From: Antedon mediterranea
Taxonomy: Eukaryota; Echinodermata; Crinoidea; Comatulida; Antedonidae
DNA length: 64,000 bases
NCBI RefSeq assembly: GCF_964355755.1
Contig: NC_092674.1
Span: 15,691,001 to 15,755,000, forward strand
Direction of reading: 5' to 3'
Below, one piece after another: positions 38,946-52,444 of the stretch. Under the pieces are notes generated by a model, which was given only the letters and a program-made list of their open reading frames with translations, searched no databases and was not told the origin of the DNA. The position numbers were made by a program, and so were the translations under genes. Every line of letters starts with the position of its first letter. Positions within the stretch are counted from its first letter, which is position 1.

Positions 38946-39429
38946 ATTTAGGTTATTTGTCGTTCGGATAATAGTCGAATGGTAGCTTTTCAGATAATTC
39001 AGTTGACTTTAATAGTTGAATGCCGTAGAAATCAAAGGCACACCATTTTATAAATGTCTTTGTCGGTTAGATATTAATGAAAGAACAAGAAAAACACAAT
39101 AGAAACAATGGCTGCGTTGAGTAACGCGGGCGCAATCGCAACAATAAACAATTTTAAAACAATAGAAACGGTAAAGCAAAGAAAGCAGATGACACTTTAA
39201 TGATTTGTCGGTATGAAATTACAACTTCCAATACTATTAAAAACAACTAGCATTTAAATTTAGTTGATATGAAAATATGTTTGAGAATAGACTACAGTTA
39301 ATGTAAGTTACAGAAGAGTATATTACTATTTACATTATGACACTGTAACTGAATATAAATACCAGAATGACACTTGTACAACGATACCAAGCCAATATGT
39401 CAGCTAAGAAGGTGGTATGGCGTTTAAGC

Positions 39430-39596
39430 ATACTTACCTGGCACAGGAGCGACTTTGATCAGGAAGGAATGTCCTCTCAAGATGAGGCCTCAGCATTGCA
39501 CACACGGCTGCGGTTGACCCTTGCGATTCCCCCAAACGTGGGGAACTCGGGTGTATAATTTATGGTAGCGGGGGACTGCGTTCGCGCTAACCCCCA
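39430..39596 (+). ncRNA. U1: U1 snRNA variant C48U (copy 21)
   Basis: C48U only. Confidence 0.95.
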
Positions 39597-39862
39597 CCCC
39601 AATTCGACATTAATATTAGATAAGCCTATGCAGTTCACGATAATCGTTAGTTTAATTAAGAACACTTGATATATAACTATTTATGGTTACATTATCTGTT
39701 TTGAAACTTTGTTGGTTTGTAACTATTTATTTTCCGTTAACAACTATTGGTATAGCATATTGACAGGCGTTGAACGCTTCATAATTATTTCGAAGCGTAC
39801 GAAGAATAATATCAAACTCTAGATTAAACAAAATCAAGTAGTCTATTATAGAACTTACGTAT

Positions 39863-40642
39863 TTAAATAGTATGTACAGCGTTTAATTGTTCTGTTTCAG
39901 TTTGTAAGCAATGCTGTTTTTCTTCGCCATTTCTATCGCTGCAATTCAAGTGGTTTATGGATTGGAGATCTAGCTCCATCGGTGCATTGCGTGATATCGT
40001 ATACAGGTATGCCACCCACTCGTTGTAAGTGTTGGATGTTACGTGGTACTTCGTTCCATTCACTATAATGATATATGGCAGATAGTATTGCCAACCGTCT
40101 GTCAATCGATACCTATAACAAGAAAACAACATTATTTATTAATAACGATGATCATGTAAATAAATAATAAGGATAATCAATGGTATTTCTGTTAAAATTA
40201 CAAATGTAAGGAGCATTACTAGTAAAATGACAAAAGTACTGTAACCGAATAAGAAATGTAAGTAAGTTGCAGGCAGTGAGTTTTATTTAAGAAAAGGTTA
40301 TTACAAATAATGTGGTAGAAAGAAGTTTCGTATCGATCAGTAAATTACCTCTAAAGGCCAACATTGTTATTGCAATGAATAAGTTGGTTTAATAATGTAA
40401 ATCACATACCTGTGTCTGTCAACCTTTTCGATATACGGAGATTCACTGAAGATCTGTCGAACACATTCTCTGACATTCCTCATATTATACTTCTCCGGAC
40501 AAATTTTATCAATAATGTGCAGCACGTTTAGAGAACCGCTGGTAGTATCTGGACAACGGAGAAGAGCCGCCACAACAAGTTCTTGAAATGAGAGAGGCAT
40601 CATCAATGTATCGGTGAGATCGGAGAACATCATGCAAGACAT
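39863..40642 (-). pseudogene. Repeat gene truncated by 163-bp deletion (fourth case)
   Basis: Same 163-bp deletion but with Ser restored in NCSDRN, unlike the other three. The deletion and the Arg marker have been separated by recombination within about 100 bp. Exon 1 40410-40642. Confidence 0.7.
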
Positions 40643-41126
40643 ATTTAGGTTATTCGTCGTTCGGATAATAGTCGAATGGTAGCTTTTTAGATAATTCAGT
40701 TGACTTTAATAGTTGAATGCCGTAGAAATCAAAGGCACACCATTTTATAAATGTCTTTGTCGGTTAGATATTAATGAAAGAACAAGAAAAACACAATAGA
40801 AACAATGGCTGCGTTGAGTAACGCGGGCGCAAACGCAACAATAAACAATTTTAAAACAATAGAAACGGTAAAGGAAAGAAAGCAGATGACACTTTAATGA
40901 TTTGTCGGTATGAAATTACAACTTCCAATACTATTAAAAACAACTAGCATTTAAATTTAGTTGATATGAAAATATGTTTGAGAATAGACTACAGTTAATG
41001 TAAGTTACAGAAGAGTATATTACTATTTACATTATGACACTGTAACTGAATATAAATACCAGAATGACACTTGTACAACGATACCAAGCCAATATGTCAG
41101 CTAAGAAGGTGGTATGGCGTTTAAGC

Positions 41127-41293
41127 ATACTTACCTGGCACAGGAGCGACTTTGATCAGGAAGGAATGTCCTCTCAAGATGAGGCCTCAGCATTGCACAC
41201 ACGGCTGCGGTTGACCCTTGCGATTCCCCCAAACGTGGGGAACTCGGGTGTATAATTTATGGTAGCGGGGGACTGCGTTCGCGCTAACCCCCA
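41127..41293 (+). ncRNA. U1: U1 snRNA variant C48U (copy 22)
   Basis: C48U only. Confidence 0.95.
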
Positions 41294-41650
41294 CCCCAAT
41301 TCGACATTAATATTAGATAAGCCTATGCAGTTCACGATAATCGTTAGTTTAATTAAGAACACTTGATATATAACTATTTATGGTTACATTATCTGTTTTG
41401 AAACTTTGTTGGTTTGTAACTATTTATTTTCCCTTAACAACTATTGGTATAGCATATTGACAGGCGTTGAACGCTTCATAATTATTTCGAAGCGTACGAA
41501 GAATAATATCAAACTCTAGATTAAACAAAATCAAGTAGTCTATTATAGAACTTAGGTATTTAAATAATTTTATTACTTTCTGTTAAACGATAATTATATT
41601 TCACTTACAATATGTATTAAATGCTATTTATTTATAGATATTTTATTTAT

Positions 41651-42489
41651 TTACATGTCATATTGTTCTTTTCGAAGAAGTTTGGCGATAGAAAACCTTT
41701 GACATTTTAGACTCAATGATGAAGACGTAGTATGTACAGCGTTTAATTGTTCTGTTTCAGTTTGTAAGCAATGCTGTTTTTCTTCGCCATTTCTATCGCT
41801 GCAATTCAAGTGGTTTATGGATTGGAGATCTAGCTCCGTGATATCGTATACAGGTATGCCACCCACTCGTTGTAAGTGTTGGATGTTACGTGGTACTTCG
41901 TTCCATTCACTATAATGATATATGGCAGATAGTATTGCCAACCGTCTGTCAATCGATACCTATAACAAGAAAACAACATTATTTATTAATAACGATGATC
42001 ATGTAAATAAATAATAAGGATAATCAATGGTATTTCTGTTAAAATTACAAATGTAAGGAGCATTACTAGTAAAATGACAAAAGTACTGTAACCGAATAAG
42101 TAATGTAAGTAAGTTGCAGGCAGTGAGTTTTATTTAAGAAAAGGTTATTACAAATAATGTGGTAGAAAGAAGTTTCGTATCGATCAGTAAATTACCTCTA
42201 AAGGCCAACATTGTTATTGCAATGAATAAGTTGGTTTAATAATGTAAATCACATACCTGTGTCTGTCAACCTTTTCGATATACGGAGATTCACTGAAGAT
42301 CTGTCGAACACATTCTCTGACATTCCTCATATTATACTTCTCCGGACAAATTTTATCAATAATGTGCAGCACGTTTAGAGAACCGCTGGTAGTATCTGGA
42401 CAACGGAGAAGAGCCGCCACAACAAGTTCTTGAAATGAGAGAGGCATCATCAATGTATCGGTGAGATCGGAGAACATCATGCAAGACAT
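41651..42489 (-). pseudogene. Repeat gene with 13-bp exon 2 deletion (third case)
   Basis: Same 13-bp deletion, here with Ser in IFSESP; predicted stop at about residue 120. Exon 1 42257-42489. Confidence 0.75.
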
Positions 42490-42973
42490 ATTTAGGTTAT
42501 TCGTCGTTCGGATAATAGTCGAATGGTAGCTTTTCAGATAATTCAGTTGACTTTAATAGTTGAATGCCGTAGAAATCAAAGGCACACCATTTTATAAATG
42601 TCTTTGTCGGTTAGATATTAATGAAAGAACAAGAAAAACACAATAGAAACAATGGCTGCGTTGAGTAACGCGGGCGCAATCGCAACAATAAACAATTTTA
42701 AAACAATAGAAACGGTAAAGCAAAGAAAGCAGATGACACTTTAATGATTTGTCGGTATGAAATTACAACTTCCAATACTATTAAAAACAACTAGCATTTA
42801 AATTTAGTTGATATGAAAATATGTTTGAGAATAGACTACAGTTAATGTAAGTTACAGAAGAGTATATTACTATTTACATTATGACACTGTAACTGAATAT
42901 AAATACCAGAATGACACTTGTACAACGATACCAAGCCAATATGTCAGCTAAGAAGGTGGTATGGCGTTTAAGC

Positions 42974-43140
42974 ATACTTACCTGGCACAGGAGCGACTTT
43001 GATCAGGAAGGAATGTCCTCTCAAGATGAGGCCTCAGCATTGCACACACGGCTGCGGTTGACCCTTGCGATTCCCCCAAACGTGGGGAACTCGGGTGTAT
43101 AATTTATGGTAGCGGGGGACTGCGTTCGCGCTAACCCCCA
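42974..43140 (+). ncRNA. U1: U1 snRNA variant C48U (copy 23)
   Basis: C48U only. Confidence 0.95.
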
Positions 43141-43497
43141 CCCCAATTCGACATTAATATTAGATAAGCCTATGCAGTTCACGATAATCGTTAGTTTAAT
43201 TAAGAACACTTGATATATAACTATTTATGGTTACATTATCTGTTTTGAAACTTTGTTGGTTTGTAACTATATATTTTCCCTTAACAACTATTGGTATAGC
43301 ATATTGACAGGCGTTGAACGCTTCATAATTATTTCGAAGCGTACGAAGAATAATATCAAACTCTAGATTAAACAAAATCAAGTAGTCTATTATAGAACTT
43401 AGGTATTTAAATAATTTTATTACTTTCTGTTAAACGATAATTATATTTCACTTACAATATGTATTAAATGCTATTTATTTATAGATATTTTATTTAT

Positions 43498-44349
43498 TTA
43501 CATGTCATATTGTTCTTTTCGAAGAAGTTTGGCGATAGAAAACCTTTGACATTTTAGACTCAATGATGAAGACGTAGTATGTACAGCGTTTAATTGTTCT
43601 GTTTCAGTTTGTAAGCAATGCTGTTTTTCTTCGCCATTTCTATCGCTGCAATTCAAGTGGTTTATGGATTGGAGATCTAGCTCCATCGGTGCATTGCGTG
43701 ATATCGTATACAGGTATGCCACCCACTCGTTGTAAGTGTTGGATGTTACGTGGTACTTCGTTCCATTCACTATAATGATATATGGCAGATAGTATTGCCA
43801 ACCGTCTGTCAATCGATACCTATAACAAGAAAACAACATTATTTATTAATAACGATGATCATGTAAATAAATAATAAGGATAATCAATGGTATTTCTGTT
43901 AAAATTACAAATGTAAGGAGCATTACTAGTAAAATGACAAAAGTACTGTAACCGAATAAGAAATGTAAGTAAGTTGCAGGCAGTGAGTTTTATTTAAGAA
44001 AAGGTTATTACAAATAATGTGGTAGAAAGAAGTTTCGTATCGATCAGTAAATTACCTCTAAAGGCCAACATTGTTATTGCAATGAATAAGTTGGTTTAAT
44101 AATGTAAATCACATACCTGTGTCTGTCAACCTTTTCGATATACGGAGATTCACTGAAGATCTGTCGAACACATTCTCTGACATTCCTCATATTATACTTC
44201 TCCGGACAAATTTTATCAATAATGTGCAGCACGTTTAGAGAACCGCTGGTAGTATCTGGACAACGGAGAAGAGCCGCCACAACAAGTTCTTGAAATGAGA
44301 GAGGCATCATCAATGTATCGGTGAGATCGGAGAACATCATGCAAGACAT
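43498..44349 (-). CDS. Two-exon repeat gene, 184 aa (copy 17)
   Basis: Exons 44117-44349 and 43498-43819; consensus protein. Confidence 0.7.
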
Positions 44350-44961
44350 ATTTAGGTTATTCGTCGTTCGGATAATAGTCGAATGGTAGCTTTTCAGATA
44401 ATTCAGTTGACTTTAATAGTTGAATGCCGTAGAAATCAAAGGCACACCATTTTATAAATGTCTTTGTCGGTTAGATATTAATGAAAGAACAAGAAAAACA
44501 CAATAGAAACAATGGCTGCGTTGAGTAACGCGGGCGCAATCGCAACAATAAACAATTTTAAAACAATAGAAACGGTAAAGCAAAGAAAGCAGATGACACT
44601 TTAATGATTTGTCGGTATGAAATTACAACTTCCAATACTATTAAAAACAACTAGCATTTAAATTTAGTTGATATGAAAATATGTTTGAGAATAGACTACA
44701 GTTAATGTAAGTTACAGAAGAGTATATTACTATTTACATTATGACACTGTAACTGAATATAAATACCAGAATGACACTTGTACAACGATACCAAGCCAAT
44801 ATGTCAGCTAAGAAGGTGGTATGGCGTTTAAGCATACTTACCTGGCACAGGAGCGACTTTGATCAGGAAGGAATGTCCTCCCAAGATGAGGCCTCAGCAT
44901 TGCACACACGGCTGCGGTTGACCCTTGCGATTCCCCCAAACGTGGGGAACTCGGGTGTATA

Positions 44962-46459
44962 TTTATTTATTTATTTATTTGGAATTACACCTTTAGATCG
45001 GTGGCACACTTAGCACAAAGGTGCATCCTTCACAATATAAAATATAACAATTAACAGAAAAGTAAAAAAAGGCAAAAGCAACTATCAACCCCTATCCTAC
45101 CCCCCCCCCCCCCCAATTTACATCGATACATACAGTAGATCATTACTTTACACAATGAATACAAAACAAGATATAGTAAAAGTGTATAAAATAAAATAAA
45201 ATCAGCTGATAAACACAGCTTATTACGAAAAACCCCCAACTCCTCCCCCCTCCCACTTTTTTTTCAATTTACTTAATGTAGCAATGTAGATAACATAGTT
45301 ATTGAGTCATGGAATTCAGTGAATCATTTCGAAATTGCCATGCTTGTTTTAGGTATCTTTTACAAAAACTATCTAAAATATGTTCACACTCTTCATCAAT
45401 TAAATTATCTGAGTATCCCAAAATATATTTAAGTTTGTCATTTTCAAGAGAAGTATAAAAAGTATCAAACATATCTTTGCTGCCATTTCTATACATATCC
45501 ACATATAAATTAAATAATTCCTGATTACGTATATTATTTAAAGCTGGACAATTAAGGATGAAATGATGGATGTCTTCGTCCGAATTTGTACCGCACAATT
45601 TACATTTTTTATTATTATCAATATTCCAATTTGCAGTTCTATCATACAAAGGTAGAGTATTTGAACGAGCTTTAAATTTTAATGCAGCACCTTCAAAATT
45701 AGTTTTATCAATTAAGTAATTTTCAAGTCCAGGTTTTGATTTTAATGTTTCATAGATGTGGAGACTTGATTTATTTTGTAATTCAATTCTCCATTCATCT
45801 ATCATTATATAGTTAAGTTTTCTTAAGATTTCAGAAATTGGAAAGTAGACTTCTTTATAATTTGAGAGAGTGGTGAAAATATTTTTGGATTCACAATTAC
45901 ACTTCAAGAGAATATCGTTTATACAAGATAGAAACTTATACCTTAAGTCTTTAAATTCACAATTAAGTTGTAGCATTCCAATAAACATAATTTTTGGCCA
46001 TCGATAGTTTTCCATCTTTATAATTCTATGGAAGTATTTCATACGAAGAGCGTTATGAATCTCGTTAATTGGAGACCAGCCAAGCTCTCCATATAAGGCG
46101 GCACAAGGTGTATTTCGAGGTGCTTTTAAGATATAACGTGCCATTTGGAGCTGGAGACGCTCTAGTTTATCTATATCTATTCTACTTAAAGAGCACCATA
46201 CTGAACAACCATAGTTGATAGATGGGAGAACTATCGATCTCCACAGAGTATCCCCATAATATACTCTGTTAAAGTTATCAAAGCTACTGATAATTGATTT
46301 AACGTACGCTATTAATCTTTGACCTTTTTTTATAACATTCTCAATTTGTATATGGTCATTTAATTTACGAGAAATATGTACACCGAGATATTTATATGAT
46401 TCAGTTTCAGATATAAAGCCATTACCTAATTTCCATTGTCTTACTTTATCAACATCAAC
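44962..46459 (-). mobile_element. 5'-truncated non-LTR retrotransposon (LINE) in U1
   Basis: The element lies antisense to U1. Its 3' end is a (AAAT)n tail next to base 44,962, and its 5' end is truncated at 46,459. GTATA flanks it (44957-44961 and 46460-46464), the expected short target-site duplication. It holds the C-terminal part of a reverse transcriptase plus about 340 bp of 3' UTR containing a C-rich tract near 45,102-45,114. The catalytic reverse transcriptase core is absent, so it cannot move itself. Confidence 0.92.
45299..46459 (-). pseudogene. C-terminal fragment of LINE reverse transcriptase
   Basis: About 386 residues remain, starting just before the YKYLGVHIS segment that follows the palm of LINE reverse transcriptases; the catalytic DD box is missing. 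Then come NYGCSVW and the thumb-like region (LERLQLQMARYIL), and near the C-terminus a zinc-binding pattern C-x2-C-x8-H-x5-C (CKLCG..HHFILNC) typical of several LINE clades. The frame is open into antisense U1 upstream but has no AUG there, only a GTG. Clade not assigned. The frame is otherwise undamaged, so the insertion is probably young. Confidence 0.88.
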
Positions 46460-46860
46460 GTATAATTTATGGTAGCGGGGGACTGCGTTCGCGCTAACCC
46501 CCACCCCAATTCGACATTAATATTAGATAAGCCTATGCAGTTCACGATAATCGTTAGTTTAATTAAGAACACTTGATATATAACTATTTATGGTTACATT
46601 ATCTGTTTTGAAACTTTGTTGGTTTGTAACTATTTATTTTCCCTTAACAACTATTGGTATAGCATATTGACAGGCGTTGAACGCTTCATAATTATTTCGA
46701 AGCGTACGAAGAATAATATCAAACTCTAGATTAAACAAAATCAAGTAGTCTATTATAGAACTTACGTATTTAAATAATTTTATTACTTTCTGTTAAACGA
46801 TAATTATATTTCACTTACAATATGTATTAAATGCTATTTATTTATAGATATTTTATTTAT

Positions 46861-47712
46861 TTACATGTCATATTGTTCTTTTCGAAGAAGTTTGGCGATA
46901 GAAAACCTTTGACATTTTAGACTCAATGATGAAGACGTAGTATGTACAGCGTTTAATTGTTCTGTTTCAGTTTGTAAGCAATGCTGTTTTTCTTCGCCAT
47001 TTCTATCGCTGCAATTCAAGTGGTTTATGGATTGGAGATCTAGCTCCATCGGTGCATTGCGTGATATCGTATACAGGTATGCCACCCACTCGTTGTAAGT
47101 GTTGGATGTTACGTGGTACTTCGTTCCATTCACTATAATGATATATGGCAGATAGTATTGCCAACCGTCTGTCAATCGATACCTATAACAAGAAAAGAAC
47201 ATTATTTATTAATAACGATGATCATGTAAATAAATAATAAGGATAATCAATGGTATTTCTGTTAAAATTACAAATGTAAAGAGCATTACTAGTAAAATGA
47301 CAAAAGTACTGTAACCGAATAAGTAATGTAAGTAAGTTGCAGGCAGTGAGTTTTATTTAAGAAAAGGTTATTACAAATAATGTGGTAGAAAGAAGTTTCG
47401 TATCGATCAGTAAATTACCTCTAAAGGCCAACATTGTTATTGCAATGAATAAGTTGGTTTAATAATGTAAATCACATACCTGTGTCTGTCAACCTTTTCG
47501 ATATACGGAGATTCACTGAAGATCTGTCGAACACATTCTCTGACATTCCTCATATTATACTTCTCCGGACAAATTTTATCAATAATGTGCAGCACGTTTA
47601 GAGAACCGCTGGTAGTATCTGGACAACGGAGAAGAGCCGCCACAACAAGTTCTTGAAATGAGAGAGGCATCATCAATGTATCGGTGAGATCGGAGAACAT
47701 CATGCAAGACAT
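46861..47712 (-). CDS. Two-exon repeat gene, 184 aa (copy 18)
   Basis: Exons 47480-47712 and 46861-47182; consensus protein. One intron base near the acceptor differs (GAAAAGAAC in + sense), shared with the copy at 48,721. First monomer of the more divergent right part. Confidence 0.7.
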
Positions 47713-48196
47713 ATTTAGGTTATTCGTCGTTCGGATAATAGTCGAATGGTAGCTTTTCAGATAATTCAGTTGACTTTAATAGTTGAATGCCGTAGAAATC
47801 AAAGGCACACCATTTTATAAATGTCTTTGTCGGTTAGATATTAATGAAAGAACAAGAAAAACACAATAGAAACAATGGCTGCGTTGAGTAACGCGGGCGC
47901 AATCGCAACAATAAACAATTTTAAAACAATAGAAACGGTAAAGCAAAGAAAGCAGATGACACTTTAATGATTTGTCGGTATGAAATTACAACTTCCAATA
48001 CTATTAAAAACAACTAGCATTTAAATTTAGTTGATATGAAAATATGTTTGAGAATAGACTACAGTTAATGTAAGTTACAGAAGAGTATATTACTATTTAC
48101 ATTATGACACTGTAACTGAATATAAATACCAGAATGACACTTGTACAACGATACCAAGCCAATATGTCAGCTAAGAAGGTGGTATGGCGTTTAAGC

Positions 48197-48363
48197 ATAC
48201 TTACCTGGCACAGGAGCGACTTTGATCAGGAAGGAATGTCCTCCCAAGATGAGGCCTCAGCATTGCACACACGGCTGCGGTTGACCCTTGCGATTCCCCC
48301 AAACGTGGGGAACTCGGGTGTATAATTTATGGTAGCGGGGGACTGCGTTCGCGCTAACCCCAA
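48197..48363 (+). ncRNA. U1: U1 snRNA variant C166A (copy 24)
   Basis: C166A (CCCCCA to CCCCAA) shortens the C-run of stem-loop 4 and removes its outermost G-C pair. Confidence 0.94.
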
Positions 48364-48720
48364 CCCCAATTCGACATTAATATTAGATAAGCCTATGCAG
48401 TTCACGATAATCGTTAGTTTAATTAAGAACACTTGATATATAACTATTTATGGTTACATTATCTGTTTTGAAACTTTGTTGGTTTGTAACTATTTATTTT
48501 CCCTTAACAACTATTGGTATAGCATATTGACAGGCGTTGAACGCTTCATAATTATTTCGAAGCGTACGAAGAATAATATCAAACTCTAGATTAAACAAAA
48601 TCAAGTAGTCTATTATAGAACTTACGTATTTAAATAATTTTATTACTTTCTGTTAAACGATAATTATATTTCACTTACAATATGTATTAAATGCTATTTA
48701 TTTATAGATATTTTATTTAT

Positions 48721-49572
48721 TTACATGTCATATTGTTCTTGTCGAAGAAGTTTGGCGATAGAAAACCTTTGACATTTTAGACTCAATGATGAAGACGTAG
48801 TATGTACAGCGTTTAATTGTTCTGTTTCAGTTTGTAAGCAATGCTGTTTTTCTTCGCCATTTCTATCGCTGCAATTCAAGTGGTTTATGGATTGGAGATC
48901 TAGCTCCATCGGTGCATTGCGTGATATCGTATACAGGTATGCCACCCACTCGTTGTAAGTGTTGGATGTTACGTGGTACTTCGTTCCATTCACTATAATG
49001 ATATATGGCAGATAGTATTGCCAACCGTCTGTCAATCGATACCTATAACAAGAAAAGAACATTATTTATTAATAACGATGATCATGTAAATAAATAATAA
49101 GGATAATCAATGGTATTTCTGTTAAAATTACAAATGTAAGGAGCATTACTAGTAAAATGACAAAAGTACTGTAACCGAATAAGTAATGTAAGTAAGTTGC
49201 AGGCAGTGAGTTTTATTTAAGAAAAGGTTATTACAAATAATGTGGTAGAAAGAAGTTTCGTATCGATCAGTAAATTACCTGTAAAGGCCAACATTGTTAT
49301 TGCAATGAATAAGTTGGTTTAATAATGTAAATCACATACCTGTGTCTGTCAACCTTTTCGATATACGGAGATTCACTGAAGATCTGACGAACACATTCTC
49401 TGACATTCCTCATATTATACTTCTCCGGACAAATTGTATCAATAATGTGTAGCACGTTTATAGAACCGCTGGTAGTATCTGGACAACGGAGAAGAGCCGC
49501 CACAACAAGTTCTTGAAATGAGAGAGGCATCATCAATGTATCGGTGAGATCGGAGAACATCATGCAAGACAT
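48721..49572 (-). CDS. Two-exon repeat gene, 184 aa, right-end type (copy 19)
   Basis: Exons 49340-49572 and 48721-49042. Changes: L-to-I (GSINV), K-to-T (IIDTI), K-to-Q (LRQEQ). The Q at the C-terminus marks the copies from here to the right edge. Confidence 0.67.
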
Positions 49573-50056
49573 ATTTAGGTTATTCGTCGTTCGGATAATA
49601 GTCGAATGGTAGCTTTTCAGATAATTCAGTTGACTTTAATAGTTGAATGCCGTAGAAATCAAAGGCACACCATTTTATAAATGTCTTTGTCGGTTAGATA
49701 TTAATGAAAGAACAAGAAAAACACAATAGAAACAATGGCTGCGTTGAGTAACGCGGGCGCAATCGCAACAATAAACAATTTTAAAACAATAGAAACGGTA
49801 AAGCAAAGAAAGCAGATGACACTTTAATGATTTGTCGGTATGAAATTACAACTTCCAATACTATTAAAAACAACTAGCATTTAAATTTAGTTGATATGAA
49901 AATATGTTTGAGAATAGACTACAGTTAATGTAAGTTACAGAAGAGTATATTACTATTTACATTATGACACTGTAACTGAATATAAATACCAGAATGACAC
50001 TTGTACAACGATACCAAGCCAATATGTCAGCTAAGAAGGTGGTATGGCGTTTAAGC

Positions 50057-50223
50057 ATACTTACCTGGCACAGGAGCGACTTTGATCAGGAAGGAATGTC
50101 CTCCCAAGATGAGGCCTCAGCATTGCACACACGGCTGCGGTTGACCCTTGCGATTCCCCCAAACGTGGGGAACTCGGGTGTATAATTTATGGTAGCGGGG
50201 GACTGCGTTCGCGCTAACCCCAA
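50057..50223 (+). ncRNA. U1: U1 snRNA variant C166A (copy 25)
   Basis: C166A only. Confidence 0.94.
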
Positions 50224-50580
50224 CCCCAATTCGACATTAATATTAGATAAGCCTATGCAGTTCACGATAATCGTTAGTTTAATTAAGAACACTTGATATA
50301 TAACTATTTATGGTTACATTATCTGTTTTGAAACTTTGTTGGTTTGTAACTATTTATTTTCCCTTAACAACTATTGGTATAGCATATTGACAGGCGTTGA
50401 ACGCTTCATAATTATTTCGAAGCGTACGAAGAATAATATCAAACTCTAGATTAAACAAAATCAAGTAGTCTATTATAGAACTTACGTATTTAAATAATTT
50501 TATTACTTTCTGTTAAACGATAATTATATTTCACTTACAATATGTATTAAATGCTATTTATTTATAGATATTTTATTTAT

Positions 50581-51436
50581 TTACATGTCATATTGTTCTT
50601 GTCGAAGAAGTTTGGCGATAGAAAACCTTTGACATTTTAGACTCAATGATGAAGACGTAGTATGTACAGCGTTTAATTGTTCTGTTTCAGTTTGTAAGCA
50701 ATGCTGTTTTTCTTCGCCATTTCTATCGCTGCAATTCAAGTGGTTTATGGATTGGAGATCTAGCTCCATCGGTGCATTGCGTGATATCGTATACAGGTAT
50801 GCCACCCACTCGTTGTAAGTGTTGGATGTTACGTGGTACTTCGTTCCATTCATTCACTATAATGATATATGGCAGATAGTATTGCCAACCGTCTGTCAAT
50901 CGATACCTATAACAAGAAAACAACATTATTTATTAATAACGATGATCATGTAAATAAATAATAAGGATAATCAATGGTATTTCTGTTAAAATTACAAATG
51001 TAAGGAGCATTAATAGTAAAATGACAAAAGTACTGTAACCGAATAAGTAATGTAAGTAAGTTGCAGGCAGTGAGTTTTATTTAAGAAAAGGTTATTACAA
51101 ATAATGTGGTAGAAAGAAGTTTCGTATCGATCAGTAAATTACCTGTAAAGGCCAACATTGTTATTGCAATGAATAAGTTGGTTTAATAATGTAAATCACA
51201 TACCTGTGTCTGTCAACCTTTTCGATATACGGAGATTCACTGAAGATCTGACGAACACATTCTCTGACATTCCTCATATTATACTTCTCCGGACAAATTG
51301 TATCAATAATGTGCAGCACGTTTAGAGAACCGCTGGTAGTATCTGGACAACGGAGAAGAGCCGCCACAACAAGTTCTTGAAATGAGAGAGGCATCATCAA
51401 TGTATCGGTGAGATCGGAGAACATCATGCAAGACAT
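50581..51436 (-). pseudogene. Repeat gene with 4-bp duplication in exon 2
   Basis: ATTC is duplicated near 50,850 (CCATTCATTCAC), shifting the frame after YIIIVNE. The predicted product is about 138 residues with a foreign C-terminus. Exon 1 51204-51436 is open and carries IIDT. Confidence 0.8.
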
Positions 51437-51920
51437 ATTTAGGTTATTCGTCGTTCGGATAATAGTCGAATGGTAGCTTTTCAGATAATTCAGTTGACTT
51501 TAATAGTTGAATGCCGTAGAAATCAAAGGCACACCATTTTATAAATGTCTTTGTCGGTTAGATATTAATGAAAGAACAAGAAAAACACAATAGAAACAAT
51601 GGCTGCGTTGAGTAACGCGGGCGCAATCGCAACAATAAACAATTTTAAAACAATAGAAACGGTAAAGCAAAGAAAGCAGATGACACTTTAATGATTTGTC
51701 GGTATGAAATTACAACTTCCAATACTATTAAAAACAACTAGCATTTAAATTTAGTTGATATGAAAATATGTTTGAGAATAGACTACAGTTAATGTAAGTT
51801 ACAGAAGAGTATATTACTATTTACATTATGACACTGTAACTGAATATAAATACCAGAATGACACTTGTACAACGATACCAAGCCAATATGTCAGCTAAGA
51901 AGGTGGTATGGCGTTTAAGC

Positions 51921-52087
51921 ATACTTACCTGGCACAGGAGCGACTTTGATCAGGAAGGAATGTCCTCCCAAGATGAGGCCTCAGCATTGCACACACGGCT
52001 ACGGTTGACCCTTGCGATTCCCCCAAACGTGGGGAACTCGGGTGTATAATTTATGGTAGCGGGGGACTGCGTTCGCGCTAACCCCCA
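51921..52087 (+). ncRNA. U1: U1 snRNA variant G81A (copy 26)
   Basis: G81A lies on the 3' side of stem 2, below the U1A loop; stem-loop 4 is of the reference type. Confidence 0.94.
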
Positions 52088-52444
52088 CCCCAATTCGACA
52101 TTAATATTAGATAAGCCTATGCAGTTCACGATAATCGTTAGTTTAATTAAGAACACTTGATATATAACTATTTATGGTTACATTATCTGTTTTGAAACTT
52201 TGTTGGTTTGTAACTATTTATTTTCCCTTAACAACTATTGGTATAGCATATTGACAGGCGTTGAACGCTTCATAATTATTTCGAAGCGTACGAAGAATAA
52301 TATCAAACTCTAGATTAAACAAAATCAAGTAGTCTATTATAGAACTTACGTATTTAAATAATTTTATTACTTTCTGTTAAACGATAATTATATTTCACTT
52401 ACAATATGTATTAAATGCTATTTATTTATAGATATTTTATTTAT

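Larger units (their letters stand above)
44834..46503 (+). pseudogene. U1: U1 snRNA split by a LINE insertion
   Basis: U1 nt 1-128 at 44834-44961 are intact, then 1,498 bp of LINE intervene, and U1 resumes at 46,460 with nt 124-167. GTATA (nt 124-128) is duplicated on both sides. The break falls at the first base of the Sm site, so no functional U1 can be made. Confidence 0.93.

Noticed and set aside
45102-45114. C-rich tract as a functional element
   Set aside because: A homopolymer run in the LINE 3' UTR, more likely slippage or sequencing-prone sequence than a signal.
45299-46504. Fusion protein between antisense U1 and the LINE
   Set aside because: The first 15 residues come from antisense U1 and begin at GTG; this is a chance open frame at an insertion joint.
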